From positions 1 through 14,719 of the forward strand of contig JAKAMD010000043.1 of the NCBI GenBank assembly GCA_021823875.1: a stretch of DNA of 14,719 bases, given 5' to 3'. This DNA is from Pseudomonadota bacterium. GTDB taxonomy: Bacteria > Pseudomonadota > Alphaproteobacteria > Rhizobiales > Xanthobacteraceae. The translations under genes and the position numbers were made by a program. This document shows, one piece after another, positions 1 through 5,120 of this stretch. How positions within the stretch are numbered: position 1 is the stretch's first letter; the number at the start of each line of letters is the position of its first letter. Under the pieces are notes generated by a model. That model was not told where the DNA came from. It searched no databases and saw only the letters and a list, made by a program, of their open reading frames with translations.

Positions 1-16
1 GGCTGATCTTAGCCAT
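1..16 (-). CDS. Start of a leftward gene cut by the window edge, product unknown
   Basis: Read on the minus strand, an ATG at 16-14 opens the peptide M-A-K-I-S and runs off the left edge. It is preceded by a full-strength Shine-Dalgarno, AGGAGG (29-24), with a 7-base spacer, so this looks like a genuine translation start. Five residues do not identify a family. The leader is unusual: the Shine-Dalgarno lies in one arm of a perfect 12-bp inverted repeat (separate entry), an arrangement used by some transposase genes and by regulated leaders. A transposase is therefore possible, but it is only a guess. Confidence 0.5.
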
Positions 17-23
17 TGGAAAA

Positions 24-76
24 CCTCCTGTCTGAAGGATTGGGCTTTGACACCCACGATTCTCTCAGACAGGAGG
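24..76 (-). promoter_or_regulatory. Leader hairpin sequestering the Shine-Dalgarno of the leftward gene
   Basis: CCTCCTGTCTGA (24-35) and TCAGACAGGAGG (65-76) are perfect reverse complements of 12 bp, separated by 29 bases. The spacer contains a nested TGGG/CCCA pair (41-44 with 53-56). In minus-strand RNA the 3' arm carries the AGGAGG that precedes the ATG at 16, and the 5' arm carries its exact complement CCTCCT. Folding would hide the ribosome binding site. This suggests translational control, either by a ligand or trans factor, or as protection against read-through translation as known for some insertion sequences. No known riboswitch consensus was recognised. Confidence 0.6.
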
Positions 77-160
77 CGATGACTGCGACCGCTCCTTAAC
101 TGCCGCGTCAGCGGCTTCGTTCAATCCCGCCCGATTCCGCCTAAATGCAACGCGCTCTAG

Positions 161-204
161 TGTGCCGGCCGGCCAAAAATTGCAGGATGGCGCCCGGCGG
201 CACA
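161..204. repeat. Imperfect inverted repeat TGTGCCG / CGGCACA
   Basis: TGTGCCG (161-167) is repeated inverted as CGGCACA (198-204). With a one-base slip the pairing continues into CCGG on both sides, leaving an A-rich centre (CCAAAAATTG). It could be a hairpin, a protein-binding site or part of a mobile-element end. It lies outside any gene. No paired copy elsewhere in the window was noticed. Confidence 0.35.
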
Positions 205-246
205 CTTTATTATCAAGGGGAGACGCCAGTTGCCGAACCTGGGGGC

Positions 247-273
247 AGGAGTTCGAAGCTCCTCGGGTGGCCA
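247..273 (+). other. tRNA T-arm-like hairpin followed by CCA
   Basis: AGGAG (247-251), the loop TTCGAAG (252-258) and CTCCT (259-263) form a perfect 5-bp stem with a 7-base loop matching the tRNA T-arm consensus G-TTCGANN-C. Seven bases (CGGGTGG) and CCA (271-273) follow. No matching 5' acceptor strand CCACCCG and no cloverleaf arms were found upstream, and a discriminator base is missing, so this is not a complete tRNA. It may be a tRNA 3'-end fragment, as left at integration sites, or coincidence. Confidence 0.25.
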
Positions 274-319
274 TTTAGCTTTTGTGTTCGCGGGGCCGGG
301 TCGTTCCTCCGACGCGTAT

Positions 320-1090
320 TCATCGATCGATTTCGCCGATCGCCACCCGCAATTGGGCGGCGAGCGTCAACAGGGGCTGTTCGAGCGAGCGGACAACAGA
401 CGTCACCGGCGCTTCCGTGGTCACGCTGACATTCAATACATGAACGGGGCGCGACGCGGCCACGAGCGGCGTCGCCATTGCGACCACCTGCGGCTGCCAT
501 GAGGCCACGCAATAGCCTTTGCGCGTGACGTTCACCGCTGCCTCGGCGATCTCCTGCTCCAGCTTGCGCCATCGCGCGCGCCATTTCTTTTTCCAATGTG
601 CGGTGAGCGCGGCGCGCTCCGCTTCCGGCGCCACCGCGAGCCAGGCGCGGCCGAGCGCCGTCAGTTCGATTGGCACGCGCTGGCCGGAGACGACTGATCG
701 TTGCGAGCCTCTGGCATTGAAGCGTACGGATTCGAGATAGACCATCTCGTCGGCGTCGCGCATGGCCAGTCCGACATTGATGCGCAGCCGACGCGCCAAT
801 GCCGTCATCGGTGGAGTCGCGATCCGTAGAACCGGCGAGCCCGAACGCATGGCATGGCCGAGGGTGAGAACCGGCGCGCCGAGCCGGTAGGCGCGTTGCC
901 GTACATCGTGTTCGAGCCAGCCGGCCTCGGTCAATGTCTGGGTCAGCCGGCTGATGCTCGCGCGCGGTAGGCCCGTGCGCTCGGCGATGTCGCCATTGCC
1001 GAGCAATTCGGTCCCGGGCCGGAAGGCGCGTAGAATGGCAATCCCGCGATCGAGCGAGCGGTTGAGCGGCGAACGTCGTGATCTCGTCAT
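320..1090 (-). CDS. IclR-family transcriptional regulator
   Basis: The 256-residue protein has the IclR architecture and usual length. A winged helix-turn-helix spans about residues 8-75, with the typical pattern RSLDRGIAIL, then DIAERTGLPRASISRLTQTL, then AYRLG. An effector-binding domain follows from about 85 to 250, with MVYLESV and a C-terminal GYCVASWQPQVVAMATPL segment equivalent to the family's ligand pocket region. Proteins of this family bind a small organic acid or acyl-CoA and repress or activate an adjacent, often divergent, catabolic operon. The gene is divergent from the TctC-crotonase-synthetase operon, with a 25-bp palindrome 26 bp upstream of its ATG, so autoregulation plus control of that operon is the natural inference. 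No strong Shine-Dalgarno precedes the ATG at 1090, but the N-terminus is of normal length for the family. The effector is unknown. Confidence 0.93.
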   Translation of the reverse strand: MTRSRRSPLNRSLDRGIAILRAFRPGTELLGNGDIAERTGLPRASISRLTQTLTEAGWLEHDVRQRAYRLGAPVLTLGHAMRSGSPVLRIATPPMTALARRLRINVGLAMRDADEMVYLESVRFNARGSQRSVVSGQRVPIELTALGRAWLAVAPEAERAALTAHWKKKWRARWRKLEQEIAEAAVNVTRKGYCVASWQPQVVAMATPLVAASRPVHVLNVSVTTEAPVTSVVRSLEQPLLTLAAQLRVAIGEIDR

Positions 1091-1115
1091 GGGTCAACCA
1101 TAGCCGCGGCGGGCC

Positions 1116-1140
1116 GCTAATTCCACCTGGTGGAATCAGC
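1116..1140. promoter_or_regulatory. Putative IclR operator (25-bp palindrome)
   Basis: The half-sites GCTAATTCCACC (1116-1127) and GGTGGAATCAGC (1129-1140) flank a single central T (1128). They are inverted repeats with one mismatch in twelve, and the inner eight bases per side are perfect. The element lies in the 131-bp divergent region between the IclR start (1090) and the tctC-like start (1222). TTCCA/TGGAA half-sites are common in known IclR-family operators. Position and symmetry make it the likely binding site for the adjacent regulator. No second copy was seen in the 9531-9760 divergent region. Confidence 0.75.
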
Positions 1141-1221
1141 CGCCGGTGCCGGCGGGTCGCCCGTGCTAGGGAAGGCCGCCCACAATCAAAACGTAAAACG
1201 GTAGGAAACAGGAGGCCGCCG

Positions 1222-2205
1222 ATGTCCGTCCCCGCCATCTCCCGCTTCGCTTGCGCGCTGTTGGGCCTGTTCGTCTGTCTCGCGGTGCCCGGCGCGGCTG
1301 CGGCCGACGACTTTGCCAGCCAGGTCACTCGGATCGTCGTACCCTTTGCACCCGGCGGCGGCACCGACATCATCTCGCGCACCCTGGCGCAGGAGATGAG
1401 CAAGCAGCTTGGCGGCACAGTGATCGTCGAAAACAAGCCGGGCGCCGGCACTATCATCGGCACCGATTACGTCGCCAAGGCGCTGCCGGATGGTCACACG
1501 CTGGTCATGGCGACCTTTGCGCATGCGGTCAATCCAAGCCTGCGCGGTAAGCTGCCTTACGACACCGAGAAGGATTTGGTGCCGGTGGCCCTGGTCGCCC
1601 GCTCGTTCAACATCGTGGTGGTGAATCCGAAATCCGGCATCAACTCGCTGGCCGACCTGATCGCGGCGGCGAAAGCGAAACCCGACGGCCTTAATTACGG
1701 CACCTTCGGCCCCGGCACATCGGCGCATCTCGCCGGCGAATTGTTCAAGAGCCTTGCCCAAGTCAAGCTGACGGCAGTGCATTACAAAGGCTCGGCGCCG
1801 GCCATGACCGATCTGCTCGGCGGCACCATCCAGGTAATGTTCACGACGGTGGCGAGCGCTACCTCACTGATCAAGGCCGGCAAGCTGAAGGCGCTCGCGG
1901 TCACCTCGGCGAAGCGGACGCCAGCATTCCCCGACCTGCCGACGGTCGCCGAAGCCGGCGTGCCCGGTTATGTGGCGGAAAGCTGGTACGGATTGTTTGC
2001 GCCGGCGAAAACGCCGCCTGCCGCCATCGCACTGCTCAACAAGGCGGTCGATAAGTCGCTTCACGCGCCGGCCTTTGACAAACTGGTGGCGAACGAAGGT
2101 CTGACCATGGTCGGCGGCGCGCCCGAAGTGCTCGGCGAATATGTGCACGGCGAAGAATCGCGCTGGAGCAAGGTGATCAAGAGCGCGAATATCAAGCTCC
2201 GATGA
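1222..2205 (+). CDS. tctC: TctC/Bug-family periplasmic substrate-binding protein
   Basis: This 327-residue protein belongs to the tripartite tricarboxylate transporter binding-protein (Bug) family of periplasmic receptors for carboxylates and other small acids. A signal peptide is visible (residues 1 to about 28: hydrophobic CALLGLFVCLAVPGAAA, then ADD). The mature protein opens with the family hallmark RIVVPFAPGGGTDIISRTLA (37-56). Further typical blocks are NKPGAGTIIG (71-80), the YKGSAPAMTDLLGG region (188-201) and a C-terminal lobe around PTVAEAGVPGY. The ATG at 1222 was chosen because CAGGAGG lies just upstream and the signal peptide starts there; a longer in-frame reading from 1078 would run through the operator. 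No TctA or TctB membrane subunit is nearby, so it is an orphan receptor that may share a membrane partner or act in sensing. It is first in the operon, and its TGA lies just before the crotonase start. The ligand is not predictable. Confidence 0.92.
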   Translation: MSVPAISRFACALLGLFVCLAVPGAAAADDFASQVTRIVVPFAPGGGTDIISRTLAQEMSKQLGGTVIVENKPGAGTIIGTDYVAKALPDGHTLVMATFAHAVNPSLRGKLPYDTEKDLVPVALVARSFNIVVVNPKSGINSLADLIAAAKAKPDGLNYGTFGPGTSAHLAGELFKSLAQVKLTAVHYKGSAPAMTDLLGGTIQVMFTTVASATSLIKAGKLKALAVTSAKRTPAFPDLPTVAEAGVPGYVAESWYGLFAPAKTPPAAIALLNKAVDKSLHAPAFDKLVANEGLTMVGGAPEVLGEYVHGEESRWSKVIKSANIKLR

Positions 2206-2219
2206 ATGGAGATGGCGGT

Positions 2220-3002
2220 ATGACGGCGCTTGTGGAACTGACGGTCGACAACACGGTTGCGATCATTGCACTCAACCGGCCGGAGGTGCGTAACGCGATC
2301 AATGACGCGCTGCGCGCCGAACTGGTCGCCGCGCTGGAGCGCGTTGCGACGGACGCAGCGGTGCGTGCGGTAGTGCTCACCGGCAAGGGCAAGGTGTTCT
2401 GCTCCGGCGGCGATATTTCCGGCATGAAGGAGCGGTTGAATGCGCCGGCCGGCGAGGTCGCGTTCAACGGCTGGCGGCGGCAGGGCCAGACGCACAAGAG
2501 CGTTGCCCTGTTGCACGGCCTGCCGAAGCCGGTCATCGCCGCCGTCAACGGCGCGGCGGCGGGGCTTGGCTGCGACATGGCGCTGGCCTGCGATTTCATC
2601 GTCGCTTCCGAGCAGGCCATGTTCACGATGAGCTTCATCAAGCGCGGCCTCGTATCCGATGGCGGTGGCATGTATTTCCTGCCGCGCCGGGTCGGACTGC
2701 CGCGCGCCAAGGAATTGATCTTCACTGGCCGCAGTGTTGACGCGAAGGAGGCGCTTGCCATCGGGCTCGCCGACCGGGTCGCTTCGGCCGAGACGATGCT
2801 TGCCGACGCCGTCGGCTGGGCGCGCGAGCTTGGCCAGGGCTCCAGCGCCGCGATCGCCTTGTCGAAGGCGATCCTCGACCGTAGCTTCGAGTCGCCGGAA
2901 GAGCAGGTGTTCGCGCTTGGCCGCGAGGCCCAGGCGGTCTGTTACACGACGGCCGAGCATTGGGACGCGGTCGCTGCTTTTCTCAACAAGACCGGGCGCT
3001 GA
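2220..3002 (+). CDS. Enoyl-CoA hydratase/isomerase (crotonase) family protein, PaaG-like active site
   Basis: The 260-residue crotonase-fold protein should hydrate or isomerise an enoyl-CoA in the cytoplasm. Oxyanion-hole segments are present: FCSGGDISGM (60-69) and NGAAAGLGCDMALACDF (110-126). The two glutamates of classical enoyl-CoA hydratase are not conserved. The first position is Asp119, and the second, in FTMSFIKRGLVSDGGG (135-150), is Phe139. An acidic residue appears instead at Asp147 in SDGGG, followed by LPR, the pattern of PaaG-type and other enoyl-CoA isomerases. Isomerase or ring-modifying chemistry is thus at least as likely as simple hydration. The ATG at 2220 is preferred because GGAG (2208-2211) precedes it at good spacing and the protein then starts at the normal family N-terminus; an ATG at 2202 overlapping the tctC stop would add six residues. 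Its TGA overlaps the next ATG (TGATG at 3000-3004), which indicates translational coupling. Confidence 0.9.
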   Translation: MTALVELTVDNTVAIIALNRPEVRNAINDALRAELVAALERVATDAAVRAVVLTGKGKVFCSGGDISGMKERLNAPAGEVAFNGWRRQGQTHKSVALLHGLPKPVIAAVNGAAAGLGCDMALACDFIVASEQAMFTMSFIKRGLVSDGGGMYFLPRRVGLPRAKELIFTGRSVDAKEALAIGLADRVASAETMLADAVGWARELGQGSSAAIALSKAILDRSFESPEEQVFALGREAQAVCYTTAEHWDAVAAFLNKTGR

Positions 3003-5092
3003 TGCGGCATCTCGACAGGCTGCTCCGACCGCGCAGCGTCGTCATCGTCGGCGCTTCGGCGGACAAGACCAAGCTCACGGGGCGGCCACTCGCTTATCTG
3101 GAAAAGTACGGATTCACCGGATCGATCTACCCGGTCAATCCGCGTTCCGAGACGATCGACGGTCATCGCTGTTATCCCGACATTGCCGCGCTGCCGGAAC
3201 CGCCGGACGTCGCCATCGTGCTGGTTGCCGCGTCGAAAGTGACCGCCGCCGTGCGCGAGCTTGCCGCCATTGGCACTAAGGCCGCCATCGTGCTGGCGAG
3301 CGGCTTCGGCGAGAGCGGCCCGGAAGGCCGCCTCCGGCAGGAGGAGCTGAAGCGCAGCGCCGATGGCATGCGGCTGCTCGGCCCCAATACGATCGGACTG
3401 GTGAATGTCAGCGACCGTATCGTGCTCTCCGCCAGCAATGCGCTCGTCGAGGAGGACTTCGTGCCCGGCGCGATCGCGCTGGTGTCGCAGAGCGGCGGCA
3501 TTCTGGGCTCGCTCTTGTCGCGCGCGCAGGCCTTGGGCATTGGCTTTTCCAAGCTGATCGCCACTGGCAACGAGTGCGACCTCGAAGTCGCCGATTTCAT
3601 CGATTATCTGGTCGACGATCCCGCCACCAAGGTCATCGCGCTCTATCTCGAAGGCTTGCGAAAGCCGCCGGCGTTCCGCGCGGCGGTCTCGCGCGCCCTG
3701 GCCGCCGGCAAGCCGGTTGTTGCCTTCAAGGTCGGCCGCTCCGAATCCGGCATGCGTTCGACCGTGTCGCATACCGGCGCGCTTGCCGGATCGGACGCCG
3801 CTTACGATGCGCTGTTCCGCCAACTCGGAGTGATCCGGGCCGCGCGCTACGCGGAGCTGCTCGACATCGCAATGGCGCTCAGCCGGGCCCGCCCGCTCAC
3901 GGGCAAGCGTGTCGCGATCATCACCTCGACCGGCGGCGCGGCCAGCCTGCTGGCCGACGCGACGGGGCTCGCCGGCTTCGAGACGCCGCCGCCGGACGAG
4001 GCCACTGCCGCCAAGCTCAATGCGCTCGCCATCGAAGGCGCCACGCTCGACCGCAATCCGATCGATGTCACGCTCGCCGGCGTCCGATCCGATACCTTTC
4101 GAACCGTCCTCGATGCCGTCGCTGCCAGTCCTGGCTATGACGCCGTCGCGGTGGTCCTCGGCTCATCGGCGCTGCGCGAGCCGGAGACGGTCGGCGGGCC
4201 GCTGCGCGCATGCGCGGCGGCGCATGAGAAACCGATCGTCGGCTTCGCCAGTCCCGGTGCGCCCCAGCTCGTGCGGCAGCTCAACCTTGCCGGCGTGCCG
4301 GTCTTCACCGAGCCGGAAAACTGCGCGGCGTCACTCGCCGCCATGCGACGCGCAGGGGAGCCGCGTCCAGTCGAAACGGCGAGCGGTCCCGCCGCTGCTG
4401 TCATCGGCGACGATGTGCGGGCGCTGTTGAGGCCGGGTGCGCTCAACGAAGTTGAAAGCAAGCGTCTGTTCGCCGGTTTCGGCATATCCGCGACGCGCGA
4501 GGTCGTCGCCGCAACGCCGGCGGCGGCCGCCGCAGCGGCGAAAGGGTTCGGCGGCAGGGTCGTGGTCAAGATTCTGTCGCGCCATGTGCTGCACAAGTCG
4601 GAGGCCGGCGGGGTGGCCATCGGCGTCTTGCTTGAAGAGGTCAGCCGGACCTGCGTTGAGATGGCAGAGCGCTTTACCGAGACGACGCGACAGCAGCCGG
4701 ACGGCTTTCTCGTTCAAGAGCTGGTTTCGGACGGCATCGAGTTGATCCTCGGCTTTCACCGTGACGCGCAGCTCGGCCCTGCGATTCTCCTGGGTCTGGG
4801 CGGCGTGACGGCGGAGCTTTTCCGCGACACCTCCATGCGGCTCGTGCCGGTATCGCGGCGCGACGCCGAAGAAATGATCGGCGAACTGCAATCCGCGCCG
4901 CTGCTCAAGGGATTTCGCGGGCGCCCGCCGGCGGATATTCCGGCGCTGGTTGCCGCAATCGTGGCGTTCTCGACTATGATCGGCGCGATCGGCGACAAGC
5001 TTGAAGAGGCAGAAATCAATCCGCTGTTCGTGCGGCCGCTGGGCTGCGGCGCTGTCGCGGCGGACGGCGTGGTGATCGTCAACGAAGTCTGA
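3002..5092 (+). CDS. Acyl-CoA synthetase (NDP-forming), paralogue 1
   Basis: A 696-residue fused alpha-beta ADP-forming acyl-CoA synthetase (acid + CoA + ATP to acyl-CoA + ADP + Pi). An N-terminal CoA-binding Rossmann domain (LLRPRSVVIVGAS, 7-19) is followed by two succinyl-CoA-ligase-like domains with LVSQSGGILGSLLS (160-173) and the conserved histidine loop SHTGAL (His257), the phosphorylated residue in this family. A linker leads to a C-terminal ATP-grasp domain (about 480-696) with VVKILSRHVLHKSEAGGV (521-538) carrying a second conserved histidine (531) and EINPLFVRP (670-678) for metal and nucleotide binding. All key elements are present, so the enzyme looks intact. The ATG at 3002 overlaps the crotonase stop; a longer reading from 2960 would intrude into that gene. 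It is the last gene of the operon, followed at once by a terminator. The acid activated is unknown; the neighbours suggest a compound then handled by acyl-CoA dehydrogenase and crotonase. Confidence 0.93.
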   Translation: MRHLDRLLRPRSVVIVGASADKTKLTGRPLAYLEKYGFTGSIYPVNPRSETIDGHRCYPDIAALPEPPDVAIVLVAASKVTAAVRELAAIGTKAAIVLASGFGESGPEGRLRQEELKRSADGMRLLGPNTIGLVNVSDRIVLSASNALVEEDFVPGAIALVSQSGGILGSLLSRAQALGIGFSKLIATGNECDLEVADFIDYLVDDPATKVIALYLEGLRKPPAFRAAVSRALAAGKPVVAFKVGRSESGMRSTVSHTGALAGSDAAYDALFRQLGVIRAARYAELLDIAMALSRARPLTGKRVAIITSTGGAASLLADATGLAGFETPPPDEATAAKLNALAIEGATLDRNPIDVTLAGVRSDTFRTVLDAVAASPGYDAVAVVLGSSALREPETVGGPLRACAAAHEKPIVGFASPGAPQLVRQLNLAGVPVFTEPENCAASLAAMRRAGEPRPVETASGPAAAVIGDDVRALLRPGALNEVESKRLFAGFGISATREVVAATPAAAAAAAKGFGGRVVVKILSRHVLHKSEAGGVAIGVLLEEVSRTCVEMAERFTETTRQQPDGFLVQELVSDGIELILGFHRDAQLGPAILLGLGGVTAELFRDTSMRLVPVSRRDAEEMIGELQSAPLLKGFRGRPPADIPALVAAIVAFSTMIGAIGDKLEEAEINPLFVRPLGCGAVAADGVVIVNEV

Positions 5093-5118
5093 ACGGCGAG
5101 CCCAGGGCCGCCGTTTTT
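5093..5118 (+). terminator. Rho-independent terminator of the rightward catabolic operon
   Basis: ACGGCG (5093-5098) and CGCCGT (5109-5114) form a GC-rich stem immediately after the stop of the first synthetase. A possible inner GCCC/GGGC pairing lies between them, and a run of five T (5114-5118) follows. The polarity suits the plus-strand operon. Minus-strand RNA could form the same stem but has no U-tract after it, so the convergent operon is less well insulated. Confidence 0.75.
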
Positions 5119-5120
5119 CG

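Larger units (their letters stand above)
17..319. other. Non-coding stretch between the left-edge gene and the IclR gene
   Basis: About 300 bases without a convincing gene. They hold the SD hairpin at 24-76, a small GCCGC-gtca-GCGGC hairpin (102-115), the inverted repeat at 161-204 and the T-arm-like hairpin at 247-273. Short open frames cross it on both strands but lack ribosome binding sites and recognisable protein features. No U-tract terminator for the IclR gene is visible just beyond its stop at 320. The stretch could be the flank of an insertion element or an old integration site, but no target duplication or complete terminal repeat can be shown from this window. Confidence 0.4.

Noticed and set aside
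247..349. Circularly permuted tmRNA (T-arm plus CCA, then CCACCCG at 343-349 complementary to CGGGTGG)
   Set aside because: Alphaproteobacterial tmRNA has this permuted order, but the second element lies inside the IclR coding region, no ANDN-like tag frame follows, and no discriminator base precedes CCA. The complementarity is probably chance.
145..429. Small plus-strand open frame of 94 codons at the left
   Set aside because: It has no ribosome binding site and no protein-like features, and its second half is antisense to the IclR C-terminus.
1078..1221. N-terminal extension of the tctC-like gene from an ATG at 1078
   Set aside because: The extension would be translated through the IclR start and the palindromic operator and would place 48 arginine-rich residues before a proper signal peptide. 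CAGGAGG supports the start at 1222.
213..1463. Long minus-strand open frame over the IclR gene and its upstream region (416 codons)
   Set aside because: It overlaps the clear IclR gene in another frame and runs through the operator and the start of the tctC-like gene. Its composition is arginine-rich and low in structure, typical of a GC-rich shadow frame.
5093..5120. Bidirectional terminator at the convergent junction
   Set aside because: Only the plus-strand orientation has a T-run after the stem; the minus-strand side has none.
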